A DNA stretch of 64,000 bases from Synergistaceae bacterium (GTDB lineage Bacteria; Synergistota; Synergistia; Synergistales; Aminobacteriaceae): the NCBI GenBank assembly GCA_017405525.1, contig JAFRAH010000016.1, forward strand, positions 44,285 through 108,284. Reading direction: 5' to 3'. The notes beneath the pieces were generated by a model. The model had not been told where the DNA came from, made no database searches, and saw nothing but the letters and a program-made list of their open reading frames with translations. Below, piece by piece: positions 15,933 through 25,146 of the stretch (its first letter is position 1; each line of letters starts with the position of its first letter). The translations under genes were made by a program, and so were the position numbers.

Positions 15933-17444
15933 CTATGATGCCGCTTTGCTCTGGGGCATGGCCGCATTGAGTATGATTTCCTGAGTGAGGCTCTTTGTGT
16001 CGGTGAACTCTGCCGTAACTTTTCCCTCGCTCATGACATATATACGGTCAGACATGTTGATGACCTCCGGGAGCTCTGAACTAATCATGAGGATACCCAA
16101 GCCCTGAGAGGCAAGGTCGCTCATTATCTCGTAGATTGCCGCCTTGCTCCCAACGTCAACGCCCTTTGTCGGTTCGTCAAGGATAATCATCTTCGGATTT
16201 GCCGCCAACTGTTTCGCCACAACTACCTTCTGCTGATTGCCGCCCGATAATGCCCCCGTGAGTGTGTCGGTGTCGGGTGCCTTAATCGCAAGCAAGTCCT
16301 TCATGCCGTCAGAGAGCTCATACTCCTTCTTGCGGCTGATGAATATACCGTTCTGGCATTCTTTGGCCATGACTGGGAGGGAGATGTTGTGATTGATTGA
16401 CCACTGGAGCAACAAGCCGTCCTTCTGCCTGTCTTCTGGGAGATAGCCGAGTCCTTTGGCCATCATCTGGGTAGGTGTATGTCCGTGAATCTCCTCGCCC
16501 CTGAAGATGATTTTGCCGCTGTCAGGCTGGTGAACCCCGAACACTGCCTCCATGACCTCAGTACGTCCTGCACCGACAAGCCCGGTCAAGCCCACGATTT
16601 CCCCGGCCTTCACGTTGATGTTCACGTCCCGGAAGAATCCCGTCCTGCTCAAGTTCTCAAGCCTCAACAGCTCTTCTCCCACCTGAGCCTCTTTCTTGGG
16701 GTAGAGCTGGTTGATGTCCCTCCCAACCATCTGGTGAATGAGGAATGACTGTTCAACCTCGTGCAAGTTCCACGTCCCTATGTATTGGGCATCCCTGAAG
16801 ACCGTAACGCGTTCAGCAAGCCCGTACATGTCCTCGAAACGGTGGGAGATTAGGATTATCCCGGTGCCCTGATCCCTGAGTCGCAACGCAATCTTGTAGA
16901 GTGCTTCTGCCTCACGCTGGGACAATGCCGCAGTAGGCTCGTCCATGATGAGGATTTTTGCGTTCATGGAGAGTGCTTTTGCGATCTCGACTAGCTGTTG
17001 CTGAGCCACCGACAATGACCCGACCGACACCGTAGGGCTGAAGTCAGCATCAACAGCCTCAAGTAGCTTCTTGGCTTCGCGGTTCATTCTTGCCCAGTCG
17101 ATGAAGGGGCCTATCTTGAACTCATGGCCTGCAAAAATATTCTCTGCCACGCTCAAATCAGGGTAGCTTGCGGCGTGCTGATAGATTGCGGCAATCCCAC
17201 GTTCCTGAGCAATCACAGGGTCAGACATCACCACGCGTTCACCGTTGAGGATAATCTCGCCACCGTCAGGCTGATGCGCTCCAGTGATGACCTTGATGAA
17301 CGTCGACTTCCCTGCACCGTTCTCACCTGCAAGGGCGTGGATTTCCCCGGCCTTCAGGTTGAAGTGGACATTGTCGAGAGCCTTAACGCCGGGAAAAATC
17401 TTCGTGATGCCGTTCAACTCTAATATGTATTCAGATTTCGGCAT
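15933..17444 (-). CDS. rhaT: Sugar ABC transporter ATPase with two nucleotide-binding domains
   Basis: Cytoplasmic ATPase of 503 residues that powers the importer. It has two ABC domains as usual for RbsA/RhaT proteins. The first has Walker A GENGAGKST, signature SVAQQQ and Walker B ILIMDEPTAAL. The second has the degenerate loop GLVGAGRTE, signature LSGGNQQKVVVAKQL and Walker B IILDEPTKGVD. It lies 12 nt after fucO and 16 nt before the first permease. The symbol denotes the ABC-type RhaT, not the E. coli proton symporter. Confidence 0.9.
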   Translation of the reverse strand: MPKSEYILELNGITKIFPGVKALDNVHFNLKAGEIHALAGENGAGKSTFIKVITGAHQPDGGEIILNGERVVMSDPVIAQERGIAAIYQHAASYPDLSVAENIFAGHEFKIGPFIDWARMNREAKKLLEAVDADFSPTVSVGSLSVAQQQLVEIAKALSMNAKILIMDEPTAALSQREAEALYKIALRLRDQGTGIILISHRFEDMYGLAERVTVFRDAQYIGTWNLHEVEQSFLIHQMVGRDINQLYPKKEAQVGEELLRLENLSRTGFFRDVNINVKAGEIVGLTGLVGAGRTEVMEAVFGVHQPDSGKIIFRGEEIHGHTPTQMMAKGLGYLPEDRQKDGLLLQWSINHNISLPVMAKECQNGIFISRKKEYELSDGMKDLLAIKAPDTDTLTGALSGGNQQKVVVAKQLAANPKMIILDEPTKGVDVGSKAAIYEIMSDLASQGLGILMISSELPEVINMSDRIYVMSEGKVTAEFTDTKSLTQEIILNAAMPQSKAAS

Positions 17445-17456
17445 GTCCTCACCCCG

Positions 17457-18605
17457 CTACATCATGCTTCTGTAGAGAGCCTTTATCTCCTCGACGTTCG
17501 TATCTCTTGGGTTGCCGGGGCAGCAAGCATCAGCAAATGCCGAATCACTCAGGAACTGTACATCTTCCTCCTTGAGTATTCCCTTGAGGTCTGCAGGAAT
17601 CCCAACGTCAGCAGAGAGCTTCTTTACTGCCGCAATTGTCGCCTCGCAAGCCTCATCGTCCGTCATGTCGCCGATACCCTCAACGCCCATAGCCTTGCCG
17701 ATTGCCCTGTAGCGTTTTCCTGCCGCCGGAGCGTTGTATTCGAGGCCATAGGGGAGGATTATTGCGCAGGCCACACCGTGGGGAGTGTCATAGAGTGCTG
17801 AGAGTCCGTGAGCCATGCTGTGGACGATTCCGAGTCCTACATTCGAGAAACCCATACCTGCCACATACTGGCCGAGTGCCATACCCTCGCGGCCTTCAGG
17901 TGTCCCGGCAACCGCACCCCTCAGGCTGTGGGAGATGAGCTCAATAGCCTTCAGGTGGAACATGTCCGAGATCTCGCAATGTCCCTTCGTGATGTAGCCC
18001 TCGATTGCGTGGGTTAATGCGTCCATTCCTGTTGAGGCGGTGAGTCCTTTGGGCATTGAGGCCATCATGTCGGGGTCAACTACTGCGATTTCGGGAATGT
18101 CATTCGTGTCGACACATACGAACTTGCGCTTCTTCTCCACGTCCGTAATCACGTAGTTGATGGTAACCTCTGCGGCTGTTCCTGCTGTCGTTGGTACTGC
18201 TATCGTGAAGACAGCGTGCTTCTTCGTGGGAGCGACACCCTCAAGGCTCCTAACGTCAGCAAACTCCGGGTTGTTGATGATGATTCCGACTGCCTTAGCT
18301 GTGTCCATTGCCGAGCCCCCGCCGATTGCCACGATTGAGTCAGCCCCGGCCTTCTTGAACGCCGCTACACCGTCCTGAACGTTCTTGATTGTAGGGTTGG
18401 GCTTTATGTCGCTGTAGATCTCGTAGGCTATTCCTGCCTTGTCGAGGAGCTCAGTAACCTTCTGTGCAACCCCGAACTTCAGCAGGCTTGCATCCGTGCA
18501 GACGAGGACTTTCGTTTTCCCGCGTGCCTTGAGGTCATTGGGGATATTCTCGATTGCTCCCTTGCCATGATACGATATGTTGTTGAGTACTATACGGCTT
18601 GACAT
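17457..18605 (-). CDS. fucO: Lactaldehyde reductase (iron-dependent alcohol dehydrogenase)
   Basis: Reduces L-lactaldehyde, made by rhamnulose-1-phosphate cleavage, to L-1,2-propanediol with NADH. The 382-residue protein matches FucO closely in AIGGGSAMDTAKAVGIIINN, NPEFADVRSLEGVAPT, IPTTAGTAAEVTINYVITD and the metal ligands in DALTHAIEGY and HSMAHGLSALYDTPHGV. It sits between rhaD and the importer ATPase in one transcription unit, which supports a role in anaerobic rhamnose use. Confidence 0.94.
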   Translation of the reverse strand: MSSRIVLNNISYHGKGAIENIPNDLKARGKTKVLVCTDASLLKFGVAQKVTELLDKAGIAYEIYSDIKPNPTIKNVQDGVAAFKKAGADSIVAIGGGSAMDTAKAVGIIINNPEFADVRSLEGVAPTKKHAVFTIAVPTTAGTAAEVTINYVITDVEKKRKFVCVDTNDIPEIAVVDPDMMASMPKGLTASTGMDALTHAIEGYITKGHCEISDMFHLKAIELISHSLRGAVAGTPEGREGMALGQYVAGMGFSNVGLGIVHSMAHGLSALYDTPHGVACAIILPYGLEYNAPAAGKRYRAIGKAMGVEGIGDMTDDEACEATIAAVKKLSADVGIPADLKGILKEEDVQFLSDSAFADACCPGNPRDTNVEEIKALYRSMM

Positions 18606-18625
18606 TGTGATTATTCCTCCTGTCT

Positions 18626-19438
18626 CTAAGATAAGTAGCCTTCCCTTGCCTTGACACCGAACCTGCCTTCAAGCAAGTGCATCTGCTCATCCGTTATTGT
18701 GTTCACCAGCGGGAGGTGAGCTATCTTCATGTAGATTTCCGCTGCCTTTTCCGCCGTCTCAATGAGCCCGAAAGCCTCGTCAATGTCAACGCCTGCCCCG
18801 TAAAGTCCGTGCTGAGCCCAAACAACGAGCCTAGCAGTCCTCATCTTCTGTGCTGTAGCCTCGCCTATCTCGTTAGTCCCGCAGAGCATCCACGGAAGGA
18901 CATTAACGCCGTCCGGGAAAACTACGATGCATTCAGTGCACATCTGCCAGAGCGTCCGGGTAAATGCCTTCTCGTCGAGTGAGTGTACGTAGGTCATGGC
19001 CAGCAGGTTAGTGGGGTGGCAGTGCATCACTACCCTGTTCGAGGGGTTGACGCTGAGCCTTGCGGCGTGGCTCATCATGTGCGCGGGGAACTCGCTCGTG
19101 AACTTCCCCCCGTCAGTGAAGCCCCATAAGAGCCGGGCATTCTCTCCTCCGTCAACAATCTTCACGAGGCCGAGATTCACGCCGGGGTCATACTGTACGT
19201 TCTTGAAGTATTTTCCCGTCCCGGTAACGAGGAAGTATTTTCCCTCAAGTTCGGGAGCCTTGAAGCCTGTCGGTATTGTCCTGATTACGCGGTTGATGTC
19301 GCCATATTCCGAGACTTCTTCCTCACTGAGCATCAGGGAGATATTCCCGCCGTTTCGTTCGTCCCAGCCGTGAGCGTACATGTTCGTTGTCGTCCTGACC
19401 ATCTCGACAAGGAACGGGGCTGTGAGTATGTCCTTCAT
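18626..19438 (-). CDS. rhaD: Rhamnulose-1-phosphate aldolase
   Basis: Zinc-dependent class II aldolase that splits L-rhamnulose 1-phosphate into dihydroxyacetone phosphate and L-lactaldehyde. The 270-residue protein is full length. Diagnostic parts are GWDERNGGNISLML near the N-terminus, the zinc ligands in RVVMHCHPTNLLA, and VVWAQHGLYGAGVDIDEAFGL. Gap of 6 nt to rhaA upstream and 20 nt to fucO downstream. Confidence 0.95.
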   Translation of the reverse strand: MKDILTAPFLVEMVRTTTNMYAHGWDERNGGNISLMLSEEEVSEYGDINRVIRTIPTGFKAPELEGKYFLVTGTGKYFKNVQYDPGVNLGLVKIVDGGENARLLWGFTDGGKFTSEFPAHMMSHAARLSVNPSNRVVMHCHPTNLLAMTYVHSLDEKAFTRTLWQMCTECIVVFPDGVNVLPWMLCGTNEIGEATAQKMRTARLVVWAQHGLYGAGVDIDEAFGLIETAEKAAEIYMKIAHLPLVNTITDEQMHLLEGRFGVKAREGYLS

Positions 19439-19444
19439 GGCCGT

Positions 19445-20701
19445 TTACCCCCTCTTGCTGAGTACGTCGCGCTCGTACTGTTCGACCTTCGGGAACCATT
19501 CGCCGTCAAGTGGTTTCCCGCAGACCCTGCAATACTCCTCCCAGACATCACCGAACGGCATAGTCTTGAGCTCTTCCTGTGCAACCATGAGCTTGCTGAA
19601 CTCGCCCTTGTCCTGCATGGCCTTCAAGTCATCGTTGGGCTGAAGGAGTGCATAGAGCAGTGCCTTCTGAGCGTTCCTGTAGCCGGTTGTCCAGGCAGAT
19701 ATACGGTTTATTGACGCGTCGAAATAGTCGAGGGCAATATTCACTCGTCCCTCAAGACCTCCGCACCTCACTATCTCGCGGGCAATCTCCTTCATCTCAT
19801 CGTCAAAGAGCACAACATGATCCGAGTCCCATCTCACAGGGCGCGTAACGTGAAGGGCAATCTCCGGGAAGAACGCAAGCAATGCCGGTATCTTGTCGCT
19901 CACTACTTCGGTGGGGTGGTAATGCCCGTTGTCCATGAGGGGAATGCACTTGTCCATGTTCATCGCGGCATAGCTCAGGGCAAACTCAGCACTTCCTACC
20001 GTATAAGCCTCAACGCCAATTCCGAAAACCTTGCTCTCAATGCAGGGCTTGACCTTCCTGAAGTCGTAGGGCTCTGAGAGTATTGCGTCAATTGCCTCAC
20101 GGTATCTTTTGCGCGGGCCTAACCTGTCGCCGGGAATGTCCTTGAAGCCGTCGCCTGTCCATATGTTCATGACGCAGGGCTGACCTAACTCATCAGCAAG
20201 GTACGTGCTTATGCGAATACATGCCTTGCCGTGCTCAATCCAGAAGTTCCGGGTATCCTCATTGGGTGATGAGAGTGTGAGGGGGTCGCATTTGGGGTGT
20301 GAGAAGAACGTGGGGTTGAAGTCGCAGCCTAGTCCCCTGTCCTTGCAGAAGGCCGCCCATTTCGCGAAGTGCTTGGGTTCGAGCTTGTCCCTGTCTGCCC
20401 ATTCAGTGCCCTCAAAGATTGCGTAGCTTGCGTGCAAATTCATCTTTGGCGTTCCGGGAATGAGGCTCATAACCTCGTCAAGGTCTGCCATCAATTCATC
20501 AGGAGTCCTTGCGCGTCCGGGGTAATTCCCTGTGGTCTGGATGCCCCCGGTTAATGGCTTGCTTGGGTCGGTGTCGAACCCACGAACGTCGTCGCCCTGC
20601 CAGCAGTGGAGCGAGACAGGTACACCCTTCAGCTTATTGATTGCCGCGTCGGTGTCAATTCCGAGAGCTGAATACTTCTTCTTTGCTTCCGTGTAACTCA
20701 T
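19445..20701 (-). CDS. rhaA: L-rhamnose isomerase
   Basis: Manganese-dependent isomerase converting L-rhamnose to L-rhamnulose. The 418-residue protein matches RhaA along its length: VPVSLHCWQGDDVRGFD, NLHASYAIFEG, LGCDFNPTFFSHPKCD, NIWTGDGFKDIPGDRLGPR and RWDSDHVVLFDDE. Its ATG follows the rhaB stop by 2 nt, and the GGAGG ribosome site lies within the last codons of rhaB, so translation is likely coupled. Confidence 0.97.
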   Translation of the reverse strand: MSYTEAKKKYSALGIDTDAAINKLKGVPVSLHCWQGDDVRGFDTDPSKPLTGGIQTTGNYPGRARTPDELMADLDEVMSLIPGTPKMNLHASYAIFEGTEWADRDKLEPKHFAKWAAFCKDRGLGCDFNPTFFSHPKCDPLTLSSPNEDTRNFWIEHGKACIRISTYLADELGQPCVMNIWTGDGFKDIPGDRLGPRKRYREAIDAILSEPYDFRKVKPCIESKVFGIGVEAYTVGSAEFALSYAAMNMDKCIPLMDNGHYHPTEVVSDKIPALLAFFPEIALHVTRPVRWDSDHVVLFDDEMKEIAREIVRCGGLEGRVNIALDYFDASINRISAWTTGYRNAQKALLYALLQPNDDLKAMQDKGEFSKLMVAQEELKTMPFGDVWEEYCRVCGKPLDGEWFPKVEQYERDVLSKRG

Positions 20702-20703
20702 GA

Positions 20704-21981
20704 TTACTTTACCGCCTCCATTTGTATTTTGAGATTGCCCAGTGCTGTAGCCTCAATCGGTAGGGCAATAACTTTCTTTCCTGTTGCCTGTTCAGTCAGT
20801 GAGTTGAGGAACTTGTTCTTTGCTCCCCCGCCAACTATGTAGATGCTCTGATACTTCCTGCCCGTAACTCTCTCTATCTCGTCAACGGCCTTATTGTAGG
20901 TCAACGCTAAAGACCTGTAGGCACACCTGAAGTAGCCTGCAGTACATTTCGGGGGGTGAGGGAGCTTAGCGTCAAAGGCTGACTTCATGCTTTCTGGAGC
21001 CATGAACACCTTATCGTTTGCATCAACTGTGTGGTCAAAGTGGTTCTCTTCTGCCTCACTGACGATTTCCCCGAAGTCTTTTCCGGGGCACAACTCATCA
21101 CGTAACCTGTTGATGAGCCACATACCCATAATGTTCTTGAGGTAGCGGGTGTAATTCACTCCTCCCTCATTCGTGAAGTTTGCGGCCATGCTCTCAGGTG
21201 TGGTTATTGGCTTGGGTATCTTCACACCGAGCAAGCTCCATGTTCCCGACGAGATATATATTTCGTCGCCCTCCATAGGGATACCCTCAACCGCGCTGGC
21301 TGTGTCGTGTGTCGCGCAAAGAACGCACTGAATGCCCCTGTACGTTCCCAGCTTAGTGCCCGGCATACTGAGCTCACCGAATAGATGTGCCGGAAGTCCC
21401 AGCCCCGCGATGATCTCAGAGTCATACGTCCCTGACTCAGCGTTGATCATCCCGCCTGTCGTAGCGTTCGTGTATTCGTGGGACTTAACCCCGCAAAGCT
21501 TGTACATGAGGTATTCGGGCATCATGAGGAAGTCAGTAACACCCTCAAGCCTTCCTGCAGTTTTGTCCGCATAGAGCTGGTAGATTGTGTTGAACGTCTG
21601 GAACTGAATGCCTGTCCTGCCGTAAAGCTCAGGGAACGGGATTTTTGCGTGAACTTCAGGGATTGCCCTTTCGGTTCGGGTATCGCGGTATGCATAGCAC
21701 GGGAGAACTTCATCATCACCCTTCATGAGGACGTAATCAACCCCCCACGTGTCCACCGAGAGGCTGGCTATCTCCGGGTAATCCTTGAGTGCCTCATCTA
21801 TTCCGTGCTTGACGTGCGAGAGGAGAGCCTCAATGTCCCACGTAAGATGTCCTTCACGTTCAGTTACTCCGTTCGGGAAGCGGTAGAGCTCCTTCGTCAT
21901 GACCGAGCCGTCTTTGTCCATCCAGCCGAGAAGATGACGGCCTGAAGATGCTCCTATGTCTACAGCAAGGTAATACTTCAT
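20704..21981 (-). CDS. rhaB: Rhamnulokinase with a short C-terminus
   Basis: ATP-dependent FGGY-family kinase that phosphorylates L-rhamnulose at O1. The 425-residue protein shows AVDIGASSGRHLLGW, SLSVDTWGVDYVLM, HDTASAVEG, YISSGTWSLLGV and the ATP-site sequence YIVGGGAKNKFLN. It stops just after the conserved EATALGN, about 50-60 residues before the end of the E. coli enzyme (489 residues). First gene of the rhamnose unit; the AraC-type regulator gene lies directly upstream on the same strand. Whether the truncation affects activity is not known. Confidence 0.93.
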   Translation of the reverse strand: MKYYLAVDIGASSGRHLLGWMDKDGSVMTKELYRFPNGVTEREGHLTWDIEALLSHVKHGIDEALKDYPEIASLSVDTWGVDYVLMKGDDEVLPCYAYRDTRTERAIPEVHAKIPFPELYGRTGIQFQTFNTIYQLYADKTAGRLEGVTDFLMMPEYLMYKLCGVKSHEYTNATTGGMINAESGTYDSEIIAGLGLPAHLFGELSMPGTKLGTYRGIQCVLCATHDTASAVEGIPMEGDEIYISSGTWSLLGVKIPKPITTPESMAANFTNEGGVNYTRYLKNIMGMWLINRLRDELCPGKDFGEIVSEAEENHFDHTVDANDKVFMAPESMKSAFDAKLPHPPKCTAGYFRCAYRSLALTYNKAVDEIERVTGRKYQSIYIVGGGAKNKFLNSLTEQATGKKVIALPIEATALGNLKIQMEAVK

Positions 21982-22107
21982 GAATATCTTTGCTCCTCTG
22001 CTGAAGTAGTCTCAGGAAATATTTTATTGTTATGGAATTTTTTGATGCTGTAATTATGGATTAACGGTGTGTGAAATTCAATGAGTGGTTAAACGCAAAA
22101 AGTATCG

Positions 22108-23058
22108 TTATGTGCAATCCCGGTAGTGCTTGGGGGTCTTCCCGTAGTACTGGCAGAAGAGCTTGTGGAAGTGTGTCATGTTCTCATAGCCCACCATCAT
22201 GGCAATGTCGTCTATCCTTTCCTCAGTGTTGAGTAAGAACCATGCCGCTTGTGAGAGCCTCTTTTCCTGGAGGAGCTCCGTAAAGTTCTTGCCTGTCTTC
22301 TTCCTTATGAGGCGTGAAAGTGTCGTGTGCCCATAGTGCAGGAGCCCGGCTATCTCGTTGAGGCTGCCTGTCCTGTAGTTGTCCTCGATGTAACGCAAGA
22401 CCTTCATGATTACGTTTTCGGACTCATAGGAGAACTCGAGGGTGTCGGTGCATTCGAGGAGCTCAACGAACAGCAGCCCCATAGTGAGCTGATAGATGCC
22501 TCGCTTGTTTGAGGGCTGGGTTATGAGTATCCACAGCAGGTTTTCGACCAAGTTCTGGACTGGCAGAACATCAGCAACCTTGAAGTAGAGATAGCCTGAG
22601 CCCCTCTCGCCTGTAATGCAGCTGAGTATGAAGTGCCTTAGTGGTGTCTCCTCATTGCCCAAGAACGACAGGACACCGTGGAAGAAGTCGGGCTTCACGA
22701 TGAAGTTGACGGCAATGTCATTCTTCCCTGCCGCCTCAATCTCCTGCCTTGCGTGCTGGCTCAACATAAGTAGCTCCCCCTGCCTCAAGGTTATTGGCGT
22801 TCCGTTGACGATGTGCCTTGTGCTGCCCTTGCACATGTAGACGAACTCGACGTAATCATGAGTATGTTCGGGGAAATTGATGAAGCGTGTATGAGGGCGT
22901 ATCATTATGTTTTTCCCGCGAGGTAGTAACTTATCGCCGCTGATTATGTCCCTGTCTCCGGCCATGTAAATATCACGGTCAATGATCTTGCGGCCTGAGA
23001 GTATTTCCTTCTCTTCCTCTGTGATGACGCTTAGGTGTTGCATAATCTTTTCATTCAT
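22108..23058 (-). CDS. AraC-family transcriptional regulator, probably of the rhamnose genes
   Basis: DNA-binding activator of 316 residues. The N-terminal half is a cupin sugar-sensing domain (INFPEHTHDYVEFVYMCKG, then PITLRQGELLMLSQHARQEI). The C-terminal about 100 residues hold two helix-turn-helix units (GSLNEIAGLLHYGHTTLSRLIRKKTG and RIDDIAMMVGYENMTHFHKLFCQYYGKTPKHYR in pieces), as in RhaS/RhaR. It lies 126 nt upstream of rhaB, same strand. No good ribosome site precedes the ATG at 23058. The target is inferred from position. Confidence 0.85.
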   Translation of the reverse strand: MNEKIMQHLSVITEEEKEILSGRKIIDRDIYMAGDRDIISGDKLLPRGKNIMIRPHTRFINFPEHTHDYVEFVYMCKGSTRHIVNGTPITLRQGELLMLSQHARQEIEAAGKNDIAVNFIVKPDFFHGVLSFLGNEETPLRHFILSCITGERGSGYLYFKVADVLPVQNLVENLLWILITQPSNKRGIYQLTMGLLFVELLECTDTLEFSYESENVIMKVLRYIEDNYRTGSLNEIAGLLHYGHTTLSRLIRKKTGKNFTELLQEKRLSQAAWFLLNTEERIDDIAMMVGYENMTHFHKLFCQYYGKTPKHYRDCT

Positions 23059-23086
23059 GCAGATATGATAACAAACTCGTGAAAAC

Positions 23087-23115
23087 TTGCACGGCCTTTA
23101 ACGGTATGATATATT
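23087..23115 (+). promoter_or_regulatory. Sigma-70 type promoter of putP
   Basis: TTGCAC (23087-23092), 17-nt spacer, TATATT (23110-23115). It lies in the 90-nt gap between the divergent regulator gene and putP. Confidence 0.7.
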
Positions 23116-23148
23116 CCAACGAATTTTTTCAGAACAGGAGATTTTGCA

Positions 23149-24606
23149 TTGAACATTCAGGAAGTAAGCGTATTCATAATCTATCTCGTATTCATGCTGG
23201 CAATAGGCGTGTGGTTCTTCTTCCGCGACAAGAACCAGACGGAAAAGGGCTATTTCCTTGGCGACCGAAAGATGGGCCCGTGGGTTGCCGCACTCTCAGC
23301 CGGAGCCTCAGATATGAGCGCGTGGGTATTGATGGGGCTTCCCACGTCAATATACGCCTTGGGTCTCGGTCAGGTGTGGATAGCTGTCGGTCTTGCTGTG
23401 GGGTATTCCCTGAGCTGGATCTACGAGGCACCCCGCCTGCGTACGTTCTCGATTGAGGCCAACGACTCAATCACCGTCCCTCAGTACCTCACCAACAGGT
23501 TCATGTCCCAGTCGAAGGCATTGCAGCTCATCTCTGCGGCAGTCTTCCTTGTAGCCTACACGATATATGCGGCATCGAGCATCAAGGCTTGCGGAACACT
23601 CTTCAACACCGTAACAGGGATCGAGACGACAACGGCCATGTACCTTGCGGCAGTAATCGTTATCAGCTACACGTTCTTGGGGGGCTTCTCGGCTGTCTCA
23701 TGGACTGACTTCTTCCAGGGAATGCTTGTGTTGCTGGCAATGCTCATAGTTCCCATTGTTGCGGCAGGAATGCTTGAGGCCGGGGCATCGGCTAAAATCG
23801 ACACTCCCAACTACTGGAACGTCTTTTCGTCATGGCAGGATATAGTCTCAGGGCTTGGCTGGGGGCTTGGCTACTTCGGAATGCCCCACATAATCATCCG
23901 CTTCATGTCGATAAACTCACAGAAGGAGCTCAGGAAGTCGGCTAAAATCGGAATCTCATGGACGGTGATAATCCTGACGTTCGCGGTACTTGTCGGAGTG
24001 GTCGGGCGCATGTTCATAGGCTTTGACGAGAACGTGAACAGCAATTCCCTTGTGTTTGTGGTAATGACAAGGAGGATATTCCCGGCTCTTGTGTCAGGGC
24101 TTCTTCTTTCGGCGGTATTGGCGGCGGCAATGAGCACGGCAGACAGTCAGTTACTTGCGGCGGCTTCAGCTTTTGCGTCGGATGTCTATCACCCTGTAAT
24201 TCGCGGGAACAAGGCGAGCAACCGTGAGATGCTCTGGGCAGGGCGTATAGTTGTCCTGGCGATTGCTGTTGCGGCACTGATGATAGCGTCAAGTCCCAAT
24301 GCAGGCTCGATAATGTCCCTCGTCTCGAACGCATGGGGAGTATTCGGTGCGGCATTCGGCCCGGCAATAATGCTCAGCCTCTTCTGGAAGCGCGCAACTT
24401 TCGCCGGGGCATCAGCGGGAATATTCGTCGGTGCTGTCGTGGATATAGCTTGGCTGACGTACATGGCCGATACTGGGGTCTACGAGATAATACCGGGGTT
24501 CTTTGCGGGATTAGTGGTTGCGGTTGTAGTATCGCTCATCACGCCCAAGCCCACGAAGGAAGTTGAGGAGCTCTTTGACCGTGCACTTAAGGCGGCTGAA
24601 GAATAG
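23149..24606 (+). CDS. putP: Sodium/proline symporter
   Basis: Inner-membrane sodium:proline symporter of the SSS family, 485 residues and about 13 transmembrane segments. Conserved segments include GYFLGDRKMGPWVAALSAGASDMSAW, split around the sodium site residues, SITVPQYLTNRF, and the helix AAAMSTADSQLLAAASAFASD. The start is a TTG at 23149 with CAGGAG 8 nt upstream; no ATG is in range. It has its own promoter and terminator. No proline catabolic genes are adjacent. Confidence 0.92.
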   Translation: MNIQEVSVFIIYLVFMLAIGVWFFFRDKNQTEKGYFLGDRKMGPWVAALSAGASDMSAWVLMGLPTSIYALGLGQVWIAVGLAVGYSLSWIYEAPRLRTFSIEANDSITVPQYLTNRFMSQSKALQLISAAVFLVAYTIYAASSIKACGTLFNTVTGIETTTAMYLAAVIVISYTFLGGFSAVSWTDFFQGMLVLLAMLIVPIVAAGMLEAGASAKIDTPNYWNVFSSWQDIVSGLGWGLGYFGMPHIIIRFMSINSQKELRKSAKIGISWTVIILTFAVLVGVVGRMFIGFDENVNSNSLVFVVMTRRIFPALVSGLLLSAVLAAAMSTADSQLLAAASAFASDVYHPVIRGNKASNREMLWAGRIVVLAIAVAALMIASSPNAGSIMSLVSNAWGVFGAAFGPAIMLSLFWKRATFAGASAGIFVGAVVDIAWLTYMADTGVYEIIPGFFAGLVVAVVVSLITPKPTKEVEELFDRALKAAEE

Positions 24607-24623
24607 AGCTTGTGATTTCGTGA

Positions 24624-24659
24624 GGGTCTCCTGCAGTTTATGCGGGAGGCTCTTTTTTT
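24624..24659 (+). terminator. Intrinsic terminator of putP
   Basis: TCTCCTGC (24627-24634) pairs with GCGGGAGG (24642-24649), followed by CTC and seven T. Stem and upstream flank resemble the leuS terminator. Confidence 0.88.
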
Positions 24660-24669
24660 GTGTGCGGGC

Positions 24670-24702
24670 AAAAAAAATACCCCCCGTGAAATTTACGGGA
24701 GG
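24670..24702 (-). terminator. Intrinsic terminator of rpsT
   Basis: On the minus strand CCTCCCGT pairs with ACGGGGGG (one mismatch), 7-nt loop, then TA and eight T. Confidence 0.85.
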
Positions 24703-24719
24703 TAGTGATATTCTCTTGT

Positions 24720-24986
24720 CTATGCGTTCATGGACTTCATACGGCGGGCCATGAGTTCCTTGCGTCTTGCGGCTGTGTTCCTGTGCATTACTCCCTTGAC
24801 CACTGCCTTATCGATTACGCTCTGGGCAACGTTGAAGCTCTTTGCGGCATCTTCTGCGTTCCCTGCGTCAACGGCCTCAAGAAGTCTCTTTACTGCGGTC
24901 TTGCACCTTGAAGTCCAGTACTTATTGTAGAGCCTGTTGCGTTCAGATATTCTTACGCGTCTTTCTGCTGATTTCTTGTTGGGCAT
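24720..24986 (-). CDS. rpsT: Ribosomal protein S20
   Basis: Small-subunit ribosomal protein of 88 residues, rich in Lys and Arg, starting MPNKKSAERRVRISERNRL with the conserved TAVKRLLEAVDAG and the C-terminal KGVMHRNTAARRKELMAR. The ATG at 24986 has TCAGGAG upstream; the longer open frame runs into tRNA-Leu and is not real. The tRNA ends 26 nt before the start codon on the same strand, so both are probably on one transcript. Confidence 0.96.
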   Translation of the reverse strand: MPNKKSAERRVRISERNRLYNKYWTSRCKTAVKRLLEAVDAGNAEDAAKSFNVAQSVIDKAVVKGVMHRNTAARRKELMARRMKSMNA

Positions 24987-25012
24987 AAATATTCTCCTGA
25001 TTCCTATAGTGA

Positions 25013-25098
25013 TGGTGCCGGAGGGGAGACTCGAACTCCCACAGAGTTGCCCCCGGCGGATTTTGAGTCCGCTGCGTCTACCATTCCGCCACTCCGGC
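25013..25098 (-). tRNA. tRNA-Leu (anticodon CAA)
   Basis: An 86-nt gene with acceptor stem GCCGGAG/CTCCGGC, a D arm, anticodon stem GCGGA/TCCGC around the loop CTCAAAA (anticodon CAA), a long variable arm typical of class II tRNAs, the T loop TTCGAGT, discriminator A, and an encoded CCA end. It would read UUG codons. Confidence 0.97.
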
Positions 25099-25115
25099 AA
25101 TTATTGATTGTGCAT

Positions 25116-25144
25116 AAAATACACTTGCTTTAGTGTTTTGTCAA
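25116..25144 (-). promoter_or_regulatory. Promoter of tRNA-Leu and rpsT
   Basis: On the minus strand TTGACA (25144-25139), 17-nt spacer, TATTTT (25121-25116), 17 nt upstream of the tRNA 5' end. The -35 box begins 2 nt after the manC stop codon. Confidence 0.7.
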
Positions 25145-25146
25145 AC

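Noticed and set aside
23192..23470. Antisense open frame over putP
   Set aside because: It overlaps conserved transmembrane codons of putP and has low-complexity Arg/Pro-rich composition typical of shadow frames.
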